From positions 186,001 through 250,000 of the forward strand of contig CAVSDH010000004.1 of NCBI GenBank assembly GCA_963726765.1: a DNA stretch of 64,000 nt, read 5' to 3'. A program made the translations under genes and the position numbers. The notes below the pieces were generated by a model. That model saw only the letters and a list, made by a program, of their open reading frames with translations, searched no databases and was not told the DNA's origin. Shown here piece by piece: positions 26,274-35,300 of this stretch; positions within the stretch are counted from its first letter, which is position 1, and the number at the start of each line of letters is the position of its first letter. The stretch comes from CAIWHR01 sp963726765 (lineage in GTDB: Bacteria; Pseudomonadota; Gammaproteobacteria; Burkholderiales; Casimicrobiaceae).

Positions 26274-28039
26274 TCATCGCGCGACAAGCATTGACCAGCC
26301 GAAGATCGCGGAAAGGACGAGCAGCGCGATGCCGGCTACCGGCCAGCGGCGCAGCGCGCTGTCCGTGCGTTCGAACGTCGCGCCCAGCCGCGAGCGCGGC
26401 TCGACGGGCCGGACCGGCGAGCGCGTTCACGCCATCGCCCACCGGCAAGCGCGGAAGACTGCGGCCGAATCCCCACGCGATGACGACCCCGCCCGCGACG
26501 GTCGCCAGCGTCGACGCCAATTCGTCCGGCGCCAGCGGATTCTTGAGAAGGTCGCTAGCGACAGGCCCTCCCTCTGCGGCCACGAATGCGAGCAACAGCG
26601 AGCAGAGCGCGAGGGCAAGCGCCGCGATTTCCTGCCCACGCGGAACGGGCCTTCGCGCCGTCACGGCTTCGTCGGCACGCCGCAACGCATTCGCCAATAT
26701 GAGCACCACATACCCGCATGTCAGCGCGCCGCCGATTTGAAGCACGAGCGCACACCCCCACTGGCCGGTTCCGTCCGCAGCGACAAGCAGCAGCTTCTTC
26801 GCGAGATAGGCGCCGCTCGGCACGATTCCCATCAGGGCGACGCCGCTCACCGCGAGCGCAAGCACCGTGAGCGGCACCGCTCGCGCCGCGCCCGCAAGCT
26901 CGGCGATGCGATCGTGCCCGAACGTCTTGTAGACGAGTCCCGCCGCCATGAACATCGCCGCCTTCGCCGTCGCGTGCGAGATCGCCTGCAGCACCCCGCC
27001 CGCCAGCGCATCCGCCACGGACGATGGCGCCGGAAGCGGGGTCGAAGGCAAGCGGGAAACATCAGGAAGAGATAGCCGATCTGCGCCACGGTCGAATACG
27101 CGATCAGCAGCTTCAGGCGCGCCTGTTGCAGCGCGACGATATTGCCCGACGATGATGGCCGCGGCCCCCAGACCCGCGAGGAGCTGCGCCGACGGGAGCG
27201 TGACCACGCCCGGCATCACGTCGAACCACAGTCGGACGACAAGAAACCACGATCCCTTGATCACCAGCGCCGACAGCACCGCGCTCGCGGCGGCCGGCGC
27301 GCCGGCATGCGCGGGCGGCAACCAGATGTGCAGCGGGAAAAGCGCAGTCTTGGCGAGCAGCCCCACCGTCATCAGCGCCGCCGCGGCCCACGCCAGCGAC
27401 TCCGGACGGACGCGCGCCGCCAGCAGCGCGATGTCCAGCGTGCCGTAGGCGCCGAACAGCAGCACCGCTCCCAGCAGGTAGAGAATCGAGCCCAGCAGCG
27501 CGAAGAGCAGGTAGCGCAAGCGCCGCGCGCAGCGTTTCGCCGCGGCCGTCGAGACACACGAGCGGCACGCCGGCAAATGTCAGAAGCTCGAGCGCGACGT
27601 ACAGCGTGAACAGGTCGCCGCTCACGAATACGAGGTTGAGCGAGCCCCAGACCGCGAGCAGCAGGAGCCAGAACGTGAAGGAGGCGCGCGCTTCCCGCGT
27701 TCCTTCCGGCGCTCGGAAATCGGCGCGGGCGTATACGGCGATGCCGGCAATGACGACGCCGACGGCGACCAGCATCGGCACCGCGATCGCATCCGCACGC
27801 AACGCGACGCCGAGCGGCGGCGCCCAGCCGCCCAGCAGATACACGAGGGCATTGCCGGACCGTGCCGCCGCGCTGGCGATGGCAACCACGATGCCGAGCC
27901 CGAGAGCCAGCGTCACGTAAGCGACGCGCTCGGCATGGCGTCCACCCAGGACAAAGCCGATCAGCACGCCAGTGAACGGCACCAGCACCGCGAGCACCAA
28001 CAGCAGGCCGCCGGGTGTCGTCATGGCCTCTACCGGCAT
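26274..28039 (-). pseudogene. mrpD: Mrp/Mnh antiporter subunit D (NuoN/NuoL-like), frame broken several times
   Basis: The large proton-translocating subunit of the multisubunit Na+/H+ antiporter, related to complex I subunits NuoL/M/N, with ~14 membrane helices. Readable pieces include LYVALELLTFAGVPLV, TVGLLAKTALFPLHIWLPPAHAGA (with the essential lysine and proline-rich lumenal loop) and LLQAISHATAKAAMF-like helices. Insertions occur near 27520, 27143, 27050 and 26405; after correction it ends FGWSMLVAR at 26274. As sequenced the last segment runs into the outer-membrane lipoprotein frame, producing a false fusion. The start could be 28039 or 28024. Confidence 0.82.
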
Positions 28040-28051
28040 CGATGACCCCGA

Positions 28052-28393
28052 TTACGCACCGGCGTCGTCGGTTTCCGCTTTGGCGGGCGCGTCGGCGGCG
28101 AGCGTGACCGAGCCCGTCTCGTCGAACAGGCGCAACAGCAGCGCGACGGCCAGCGCCGTCGCCGAGAACGCAACGACGATGCCGGTGATGAGCAGCGCCT
28201 GCGGCACCGGATCGCCGCCCATACCCGCCGCTGCGCCCCGGCGCGCGATGGCGCCGAACAGCAGGAACACGCCGCTGCCGACGACGTTGAATGCGAGGAT
28301 CTTGCGCAGCGGCTGCGGGCTGACGATGAGGCCGTAGAGCCCGGCGCCCACGAGCAGCGCGGCGCACAGACCGAACAGTGTCGCATCGCTCAT
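28052..28393 (-). CDS. mrpC: Mrp/Mnh antiporter subunit C (NuoK-like)
   Basis: A 113-residue protein with three membrane helices, homologous to NuoK. The family segment GLYGLIVSPQPLRKILAFNVVGSGVFLLFG is followed by QALLITGIVVAFSATALAVAL, where the conserved TGIV and loop residues of MrpC/NuoK are kept. It lies two bases after the MrpB-like gene and is followed at once by mrpD. Confidence 0.88.
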   Translation of the reverse strand: MSDATLFGLCAALLVGAGLYGLIVSPQPLRKILAFNVVGSGVFLLFGAIARRGAAAGMGGDPVPQALLITGIVVAFSATALAVALLLRLFDETGSVTLAADAPAKAETDDAGA

Positions 28394-28395
28394 GG

Positions 28396-29331
28396 CTACT
28401 CCGCCCGCTCGGGTGCGCCGGCGAGCATCAACGCGAGGACCAGCGCGAGCGTGGGCATCAGCGCCAGCTCTATGACGATGATCAGCGGCTTCGCGTGCGC
28501 CTCCGGATAGGCGAGAAACGCGCCCGCCGTCACGGCACCCGCAATTCCGATGGCGATGAATACCAGGGGCCCTGCGACGAGCCCGATCCGGAGCCATGTC
28601 CGGCTGATCGGCGGTGCGTCGGCGAGACCGGCCATCATCGTCAGCAGCCACATCGCTGCGACTATCGTCGCGCCCTGGAATTTGCCGCCGGGATGGTCGG
28701 CGCCCACCCAGAAGATGTAGAGGCCCACGATGATGCCGATCGGCGGGAGCACGCGCGCAATATAAGCGAGGATGCCGTTCGGGTCGGCGCGGTGCCGCGG
28801 TCCCGGGCGCCCGCCCCAGGCAGCATCCGGCGCGAGCGACCAGACGCCGATCAGCGCGAACAGCAGCACGATCGCCTCGAGCAGCGTATCCATCGCACGA
28901 AACGCGAGCAGCACGGCGGTAATCGGATTGCCGACCCCGGTGACGCCGATGTTGGCGGCGGCCTCGGGAGCGAGCGTCGGCGCAGGCACCGGCAGCGCCA
29001 GGACGCAGATCGCGAGCACGACGGCGACGGCTACCGAGGCGACTGCGGCGACGATTCGCGTGAATGCCCCGGGCGTTTCGACGCGGGCGTCGTCCGCGGT
29101 CGTCCGCAGGCGTGCCGCCGCACCGATCAGCATCGCGCCGGTCAACCCTCCGCCGATGGCCGCTTCGGTCAGCGCAACGTCGATCCCATGCAATTGCACC
29201 CAGGCCAGCGTGAGCAAAAGGCCGTAGGCGATGAAGCCCACGACCGCCGCGAACGCGTCACGGGCGAAAACCGTCCAGACGGCCAGCGCGAGTATCAGCG
29301 CCGCAATGGCGACGTTGAGCGCTTCCATCAT
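28396..29331 (-). CDS. Fused MrpA C-terminal-like (DUF4040/MbhD-E) and MrpB antiporter subunit
   Basis: A 311-residue membrane protein in two parts. Residues 10-110 match the DUF4040/MbhD region: VWTVFARDAFAAVVGFIAYGL and ALTEAAIGGGLTGAMLI, which in standard systems is the C-terminal part of MrpA. Residues 170-305 match MrpB: LPPIGIIVGLYIFWVGADHPGGKFQGA and the following helices. The NuoL-like N-terminal half of MrpA is absent, so this Mrp complex has only one large antiporter subunit, MrpD, as in Mbh/Mrp-variant complexes. Its start overlaps the mrpG stop (ATGA). Confidence 0.85.
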   Translation of the reverse strand: MMEALNVAIAALILALAVWTVFARDAFAAVVGFIAYGLLLTLAWVQLHGIDVALTEAAIGGGLTGAMLIGAAARLRTTADDARVETPGAFTRIVAAVASVAVAVVLAICVLALPVPAPTLAPEAAANIGVTGVGNPITAVLLAFRAMDTLLEAIVLLFALIGVWSLAPDAAWGGRPGPRHRADPNGILAYIARVLPPIGIIVGLYIFWVGADHPGGKFQGATIVAAMWLLTMMAGLADAPPISRTWLRIGLVAGPLVFIAIGIAGAVTAGAFLAYPEAHAKPLIIVIELALMPTLALVLALMLAGAPERAE

Positions 29332-29618
29332 GCGCCGGGGCGGCGGCGAGCCGCGCGCGCAATGAGTTGCGAGGCCGCGGCGCCGGAGAGCAGGACGAGG
29401 AGCCAGATCGACACCAGCTTCGCGCCCGTGAGCACGCCGTCGACGTGCGGCAGCAGGCCGAGCACCACCAGCCCGAGGCCGAGGTTGTCGGCTTTGGTCA
29501 GAGCGTGCAACCGCGTGAAGGTGTCGGGGAAGCGCAGCAATCCGAGCGTGCCCGCGAGGAAGAAGAATGCGCCCCCAATGATGGCGGCGATCGACAGCAT
29601 GTCGAGCGCGGTCGTCAT
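29328..29618 (-). CDS. mrpG: Mrp/Mnh antiporter subunit G
   Basis: A 96-residue protein with three membrane helices and the MrpG core GLLRFPDTFTRLHALTKADNLG, the most conserved segment of the family. It belongs to the Mrp Na+/H+ antiporter complex. Start and stop overlap the neighbouring genes by four bases each (ATGA), typical of this operon. Confidence 0.9.
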   Translation of the reverse strand: MTTALDMLSIAAIIGGAFFFLAGTLGLLRFPDTFTRLHALTKADNLGLGLVVLGLLPHVDGVLTGAKLVSIWLLVLLSGAAASQLIARAARRRPGA

Positions 29619-29902
29619 ACTTCGTCGCACCCGTCGACGCCGCTTCCGGACGCCGGCTGCGCGCGGACGAACGCGATCGATGCGAATGCCGCCAGCAGCG
29701 CCAGCGTCAGCGCCACGTCGATCGCGGCCGCCTCCCCCGTCGCGGCCCCCAGTAACAGCAATGACGCGATGCCGCCGGTGCCAAGGAGCTGCGCCGCCAT
29801 CATGCGGTCCGCATCGCCCGGGCCCGCGCAATATGCGGACGAGCCCGACCGCCACCATGGCCAGGACGAACGCCGCGACGCCGCGAGCAGGAACTCAGGC
29901 AT
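29615..29902 (-). pseudogene. mrpF: Mrp/Mnh antiporter subunit F, N-terminal segment out of frame
   Basis: A 95-residue, three-helix subunit. The C-terminal two thirds are in frame: GPGDADRMMAAQLLGTGGIASLLLL, with the conserved D-R of MrpF, and end DGCDEV. In the N-terminal 30 residues the expected helix (LAMVAVGLVRILRGP) lies in another frame between about 29873 and 29818, indicating two clustered insertions then one more. The start overlaps the end of mrpE and the stop overlaps the start of mrpG. Confidence 0.78.
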
Positions 29903-30411
29903 GCCGTTGGCCCGCAATCAGCGCCCTGGCGAGCAGGCGCTCCTCCTCGCAAAGCTGATCCGACGACCGGCTGCTTCGATGTCGAGGCAGTGATAGACCA
30001 GCACGCCTTCGTCTTCGCCCGCCGGTACCGATCCGGGCAACAGGCTCGTGATCGTGGCGAACGTATTGCGCGCGAGCCCGGGCGGCAAAATCGAGCGGGC
30101 AACTCACGAAACCGGGGGCGAGCGGCAGCGACGGCGCGAACACGCGGCGCGCGACGTCGATGCCGGCCAGCACGCGACTGCCACAGGAAATGCGGCATCA
30201 GCGCAAGCAGCACCCGAATCGCAGGCGCCCGCGCGCGGGCGGCAGCAGGCGCAGGCTCACCCACGTCGCGGCGATCGCGGCGAAGGCCCCGACCACGAGG
30301 TCGTCGGCTTTGCACTTGGCAGAAGGACGACCCAGAGTCGCGAGACAGCCCGCGCCGCGCGACACCGCGATGCGCAGCGTCGAGGCTCGGCAGGGTTGTC
30401 GGCGTCTTCAT
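29895..30411 (-). pseudogene. mrpE: Mrp/Mnh antiporter subunit E, frame broken repeatedly
   Basis: A peripheral membrane subunit of ~168 residues. Recognisable in shifting frames are LWVVLLPSAKP, DDLVVGAFAAIAATWVSLRLLPP, the loop RRVFAPSLPLAPGFVSCPLDF, then PPGLARNTFATITSLLPGSVP and LVYHCLDIEA and the end EEERLLARALIAGQRHA. This order is MrpE. At least five one-base shifts lie between 30390 and 29950. The proposed ATG overlaps the stop of the upstream conserved protein (ATGA) and the stop overlaps mrpF by eight bases. Confidence 0.72.
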
Positions 30412-30988
30412 CCGGCGCGCTCCGCGACCGTGCGTACCCACCACGCGCACCGACATTTCGCTCAGGCGATCGAGGAGCCTCGCTTCCGCCCGGATCGGCC
30501 ACCAGTCGTAGAGGAAAATTTCAAGAGGTCGCCACAGCGCGACCCAGCCGGCGATGATCAGGCTTTCCTTGACGAGGTAGCCGTAGCTCTCCTTGTCGAT
30601 CCGGAGCGTCAGATACTCCCCGACGCCGATCACGAGCGCGAGGAACGCGAGGCCGATCAGCAGGCTGATGCGCCCGACCCGGAAGAGCTGGCGCAGTTGC
30701 CTCCGGGTTGCGGCAGCGCGCTCCCTGAAGTAGCCATGCACGGCGTCGCCAAGCAGCGTCGGTGGTTTCCGGCGTCGCCGGTTCGCGGCCGAGCTGGACC
30801 ACGAGGCCAAGCGGCTGGCCCTTGGGTGTTTCCCGGCCCCAGTCGAGGATGTAGGCCACGGCGTTGGGGTCGAGATCGCGCTCGCGGAATGGCGCCGGAT
30901 CCATCGCATTGAACATTTGCCGCATTTCGGCGACGTGCAGTTCGAGCTCTGCGGGGTGTTCCGCCCCGGCATCGCGGTCAGGCGTCAT
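30408..30988 (-). pseudogene. Conserved membrane protein of unknown function linked to mrp, frame broken twice
   Basis: About 190 residues with a soluble N-terminus (EMRQMFNAMDPAPFRERDLD, then AVAYILDWGRETPKGQPLGLVV) and two membrane helices in the C-terminal half (LLIGLAFLALVIGVGEYL and LIIAGWVALWRPLEIFLYDWWP). A shift near 30760 separates the halves and another near 30430 hides the end VRTVAERAG, whose stop overlaps the mrpE start. I recognise the FNAMDPAPF and LEIFLYDWWP pattern from uncharacterised proteobacterial proteins but know no function. Placement at the head of the Mrp genes suggests an accessory role, which is inference. Confidence 0.6.
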
Positions 30989-31042
30989 GCGCGGCGCGGC
31001 GGCGGATGCGAGTTCCGGTTTCAATGCGTGGGCGTTCGCGGG

Positions 31043-34000
31043 TCACGTCGGCTCGGCCGCCGGCACGGCAGGCGCCGCCTTTTCGTTGCCGAACATCGTG
31101 ATGTACAGCACGGGCAGCAGGATCAGCGTGAGGAGCGACGCGACGAGCAGTCCGCCCATGATCGCGATCGCCATCGGGCCCCAGAAGATCGTCGGCGCGA
31201 TCGGGATCAGGCCCAGCACGGTCGAGATCGCCGTGAGCACGAGCGGCGTCAGGCGGTCTTTGCAGGCCGACAAGACCGCGTCGACGACGCTCTTGCCCGC
31301 CTCCCGCTCCGTCTCGATCGACACGATCAGGATGACCGCATTCTTGGCGATCATGCCGATCAGCGCGAGGATGCCGAGAATCGCCACGAAACCGAGCGGC
31401 CGCTGGAAGAGCAGCAGCGAAGCGACCACGCCGATCAGGCCCAGCGGCAGGATCAAGACGATCATCGCCATCCGCTTGAAGCTTGCGAGCAGGATCATCA
31501 TGAACAGCAGCATCAGCACGATCATCGTCGGTATGACCGAGAAAACATTTGCCGACGAGTCGTTGCTCGACTCGTAGATTCCGCCGGTCACCACCTTGTA
31601 GGGCCGCGGCAGCTTGGCGATGTACGCGTCGATCGCGGGCTTGAGGGCACCGACGACCGTCTCGGGGAGCACACCTCGCGCGACGTCGGAGCGCACCGTC
31701 AGCGTGGGCACGCGGTCGCGTCGCCACACGAGGGGGAATTCCTGTTCCTCGGTGAAGCGCGCGAATTGCGACATCGGCACCATGCGGCCGGTGGGCGTGG
31801 GCACCGCGAGCGAGGCGAGGCTCTGGAACGACGCACGCTGATCCTCGGTCGCACGGGCCACCACATTGACGAGATAGATGTCGTCGCGCACTTGCGTTAT
31901 GGTCGTGCCGGTCACCGACGCGTTGAGCACCGCGGCGATCGCACGCGAGCTCACGCCGAGGCGCCGCGCCTCGTCCTGGTCGATATGCACGCGCACCTGG
32001 CGCGCAGGCTCCATCCAGTCGAAATTGACCGTGCGCACGCGCGCGTCCGCGCCCATGATCTGCGCGACGTCCTGCGCGATGCGGCGCACCTCGTCCTTGT
32101 CGGGGCCGGTCACGCGGTATTGCAGCGGCCAGCCGACCGGCGGCCCCATCTCGAGCGGTGACATGCGTGCCACGACATCCGGAAAGTCGACGGCCAGGAT
32201 CTGCTCCAGCTTCCCCTGCAGGCGATCGCGCGCCTCGATGTCCTTGGCGATGACCACGATCTGCGAAAAGAACGGGTTCGCGAGGTGAACGGAAAGCGGC
32301 AGGTAGAAGCGGATGGCGCCGCGGCCGACATAGGTGCTGTAGCGCTCGACGTCGGGGTTGTTGTTCAGCAGCGCCTCGACCCGCTTGGCCGTGTCTTCGC
32401 TTGCGGCAATCGAGGCGTTCTGGCGGAGCGTGAGGTCGACCAGCAGCTCGGGACGGTCCGACGAGGGAAAGAACTGGCGCGGCACGAACTGCAGCATGAA
32501 TATCGCCACGGCGAACGCGGCGATGGTGAGCCCGATCGTGAACCAACGGAACCGGATGGCCGCGCCCAGGAACGATCCATAGGCCGAGACGAGCTTCGAC
32601 GGCTTCGCATCGGCGCCACCCTTGGGCACCTTGAGGATCGCCTTGCCGAGAATCGGACCGAGCACCACCGCCACCAGCCACGATGCGATCAGCGCGATCG
32701 CCACCACGGAAAACAGGGAAGACATCACCTCGCTCGCCCCGCCGGGCGCGAAGCCGACCGGCACGAAGCTCGCGATCGTCACCAGCGTGCCGATCAGCAT
32801 CGGTGCGGCGAGCGACGTGTAGGCGAAGGACGCAGCCTGGTCCTTGGTGTCGCCCGCGCGCAGGCGCCGGAGCATCGCGTCGACGGTCGTCATCGCGTCG
32901 TCGACCAGGAGCGTGAGCGCGATGATCAGCGCGCCCAGCGATACCCGCTGCAACGCGATGTGCATCGAATCCATCACCGCGAACACGAGGGCGAGCGTGA
33001 TCGGGATCGCCAGCGCGACCACGATGCCGGGCCGCACGCCCAGGCTCAGGAAGCTGCACGCGAGAATGATGATGATCGCCTGCACCAGCGACTTCAGGAA
33101 ATCGTTGATCGCGTGATCGACGATCGCCGCCTGGTCCGCGACGAGGATCGGCTCGACGCCGATGGGCAACGATGCCTTGATGTCGGCCATCGCCGCGCGG
33201 ACGTTCGTGCCGAGCGCCAGGATGTCGCCTCGTTCGCGCATCGAGATCGCAAGGCCGATCGCGGGTTTGCCGTTGACGCGGAACATGGGTGAAGGGGGGT
33301 CGACGGTGCCACGGTAGACCTTCGCGATGTCGCCCAGGCGATAGATCCGGTCGCCCGAGGCGATGTTGACCGCCTCGATGTCCTTCTCGTTGTCGAAGGC
33401 GCCGGTGACGCGCAGGTAGACGCGCTCCTTGTCGGCCTGGATGACGCCCGCGGGCCGCAGCACGTTTTGCGCCTGGAGCGTGGCCACGATCGTCGAGAAA
33501 TCGAGCCGGAGGCCGGCGAGCGTGGCGGGCGAGAACTCGATGAAGATGCGCTCGTCCTGCGCACCCAGGATATCGATCTTGTGGACGTCGGGCACCTGCA
33601 GGAGCCTGGAGCGCGCGTCTTCCACATAATCGCGCAGCTCGCGGAAGTTGAAGCCGTCTGCGGTGAACCCGTAGATGATGCCGAAGGTATCGCCGAAGTC
33701 GTCGTTGAAGAACGGCCCGATGACGCCTTGCGGAAGCGTGAGCCGCATGTCGCCGATGTTGCGGCGGACGCGGTACCACACGTCGGGGATGTCCTTCGTG
33801 TCGGTCGTCTCGTCGAGGTCGACGAAGATCGTCGTCTGGCCCGCCGTCGTGTAGCTGCGTATGGCATCGAACTTGTGCGTTTCCTGCAGCGTGCGCTCGA
33901 GCCGCTCGGTCACCTGCGACGTCGTTTCCTCGACGGTGGCACCGGGCCACGCCGCCGCCACGATCATCGTGCGCACGGTGAACGGCGCATCCTCGTCGCG

Positions 34001-34108
34001 GCCGAGCTTCTTGAACGCGAGCACGCCGGCGGCCACGGTGATGAGCATCAGGAAAACGACCAGCGACGGCCGCTGGAGCGACCATGCCGAGAGATTCGGA
34101 CCGATCAC
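31043..34108 (-). CDS. RND efflux transporter permease (HAE1-like/AcrB family)
   Basis: A 1021-residue inner-membrane RND pump with two large periplasmic loops and 12 helices. The TM4 proton-relay aspartates are in LTLLVDDAM, and the TM10-11 core contains IGMIAKNAVILI and PLVLTAISTVLGLIP. It trades protons for substrate export together with the upstream fusion protein (start overlaps its stop) and an outer-membrane channel. It lacks the shorter loops of the SecDF type and resembles VexF/AcrF-like drug pumps; the substrate is unknown. It is uninterrupted, although neighbours on the same strand are frameshifted. Confidence 0.9.
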   Translation of the reverse strand: MIGPNLSAWSLQRPSLVVFLMLITVAAGVLAFKKLGRDEDAPFTVRTMIVAAAWPGATVEETTSQVTERLERTLQETHKFDAIRSYTTAGQTTIFVDLDETTDTKDIPDVWYRVRRNIGDMRLTLPQGVIGPFFNDDFGDTFGIIYGFTADGFNFRELRDYVEDARSRLLQVPDVHKIDILGAQDERIFIEFSPATLAGLRLDFSTIVATLQAQNVLRPAGVIQADKERVYLRVTGAFDNEKDIEAVNIASGDRIYRLGDIAKVYRGTVDPPSPMFRVNGKPAIGLAISMRERGDILALGTNVRAAMADIKASLPIGVEPILVADQAAIVDHAINDFLKSLVQAIIIILACSFLSLGVRPGIVVALAIPITLALVFAVMDSMHIALQRVSLGALIIALTLLVDDAMTTVDAMLRRLRAGDTKDQAASFAYTSLAAPMLIGTLVTIASFVPVGFAPGGASEVMSSLFSVVAIALIASWLVAVVLGPILGKAILKVPKGGADAKPSKLVSAYGSFLGAAIRFRWFTIGLTIAAFAVAIFMLQFVPRQFFPSSDRPELLVDLTLRQNASIAASEDTAKRVEALLNNNPDVERYSTYVGRGAIRFYLPLSVHLANPFFSQIVVIAKDIEARDRLQGKLEQILAVDFPDVVARMSPLEMGPPVGWPLQYRVTGPDKDEVRRIAQDVAQIMGADARVRTVNFDWMEPARQVRVHIDQDEARRLGVSSRAIAAVLNASVTGTTITQVRDDIYLVNVVARATEDQRASFQSLASLAVPTPTGRMVPMSQFARFTEEQEFPLVWRRDRVPTLTVRSDVARGVLPETVVGALKPAIDAYIAKLPRPYKVVTGGIYESSNDSSANVFSVIPTMIVLMLLFMMILLASFKRMAMIVLILPLGLIGVVASLLLFQRPLGFVAILGILALIGMIAKNAVILIVSIETEREAGKSVVDAVLSACKDRLTPLVLTAISTVLGLIPIAPTIFWGPMAIAIMGGLLVASLLTLILLPVLYITMFGNEKAAPAVPAAEPT

Positions 34109-35253
34109 GGCGCCGCTTTCAGCAGACTGACCTTCTGGCCGGGACGCAGCGCCTGCGCACCCGCCGTGACGACGATGTCACCCGGATTCAGACCCGACGC
34201 TACTTCGACGCGAGCCGGATCGGAGGACCTGATCTCGATCGGCCGCGATGAAACCGTGCCGGCCTTGGCATCCACCACCCAAACGGCCGCCTGGCGATCG
34301 GTGCGCACGACGGCGGACGACGGGATCTCGATCACCTCCGCGGCTGCCAGCTTGAGGCGCCCGGTGACCGTCGACCCCAGCCGCATGTCCCCCGGAGGAC
34401 TGGTGAGCTTGGCGCGGATGCGGAAGGTCCCCGTGAGAGGATCGGCGCGCGGCGAGATCTCGCGCACCACTGCGTTCGCCACGACCTTCGCATCGGCGGT
34501 CAAGGCCACGCTGATGGGGGTGTTGAGGGTGAGCCCTCCCTTCGCCCGGGGGGGCACGTCGAACACGGCGTCGCGGCCGCCTTCGCGCGCGACCTGGACG
34601 ATCATCTGCCCGGGGGCGACCACCTCGCCCGGCTCCGCGCCCTGCGCGGTGACGACGCCCGCGACGTTCGCGATGAGCCGCGTGTCGTTGACGCGGGTCT
34701 CGGCGAGCGTCACCTGCGAAGCCGCCGAATCGGCTTGCGATCGGGCGGCTTTCGCCATCGTCTCGGAATTTTCGTATTGCGCCTGCGACACTGCCTTTTC
34801 CGCAACGAGGTCGCGCATCCGCGCATACATGCTCTGCGCCTCGTTGAGCTGCGCCTGCGCCGCCGACTGCTGCGCCCGCGCTGCGATCAGGCTTGTCTCC
34901 TCGTTTTGCGAGTCGAGCCGCGCAATGGGTTGGCCGGGCCGGATCGTGTCGCCCACGCCCACGCTGCGCTCGAGAAGCCGGCCGCCGATGCGGAACGACT
35001 GGTTGATCTCGGTCTGCGCCTGGACGGTGCCGTTCAGCGTGACGATGTCGCCGGCCATCGCCTTCGCGACCGTCATCGCGCGCACGGGCCGGATCTCGGG
35101 CGGCCGGGCATCCTCGGTGCGCTGGCACGACGACAGCAGCACCAGGGCCGAAAGCACCAGGATGACGGAGACCTGGCGCGGACGACGCAAGGACCTGACA
35201 GCGAAAATCGTACGCACGGGGCGACTCCCAGGGAATGACTCGCGTATTTTCAT
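34105..35253 (-). CDS. RND efflux periplasmic adaptor (membrane fusion protein)
   Basis: A 382-residue lipoprotein adaptor: lipobox LLSSC (Cys43), a barrel-sandwich (lipoyl-like) half at VGDTIRPGQPIARLDSQNEET, a coiled-coil hairpin with RAQQSAAQAQLNEAQSMYARM, the second lipoyl half GVVTAQGAEPGEVVAPGQ, then beta-barrel and membrane-proximal domains. It joins the RND pump to its outer-membrane channel. ATG at 35253 gives a sensible basic signal sequence. First gene of the minus-strand efflux/antiporter run; it is 47 bases from the 3' end of nhaC, on the same strand. Confidence 0.88.
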   Translation of the reverse strand: MKIRESFPGSRPVRTIFAVRSLRRPRQVSVILVLSALVLLSSCQRTEDARPPEIRPVRAMTVAKAMAGDIVTLNGTVQAQTEINQSFRIGGRLLERSVGVGDTIRPGQPIARLDSQNEETSLIAARAQQSAAQAQLNEAQSMYARMRDLVAEKAVSQAQYENSETMAKAARSQADSAASQVTLAETRVNDTRLIANVAGVVTAQGAEPGEVVAPGQMIVQVAREGGRDAVFDVPPRAKGGLTLNTPISVALTADAKVVANAVVREISPRADPLTGTFRIRAKLTSPPGDMRLGSTVTGRLKLAAAEVIEIPSSAVVRTDRQAAVWVVDAKAGTVSSRPIEIRSSDPARVEVASGLNPGDIVVTAGAQALRPGQKVSLLKAAP

Positions 35254-35300
35254 GGATGCGACCGTGCAGCGCAACGGGACATTGTCATCGCACGCCTGTC

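Noticed and set aside
24754..27576. A 940-residue open frame that appears to fuse an antiporter subunit to an outer-membrane channel
   Set aside because: The join is caused by a one-base shift in mrpD near 26405; the corrected mrpD frame stops at 26274 and the channel has its own lipoprotein start at 26196.
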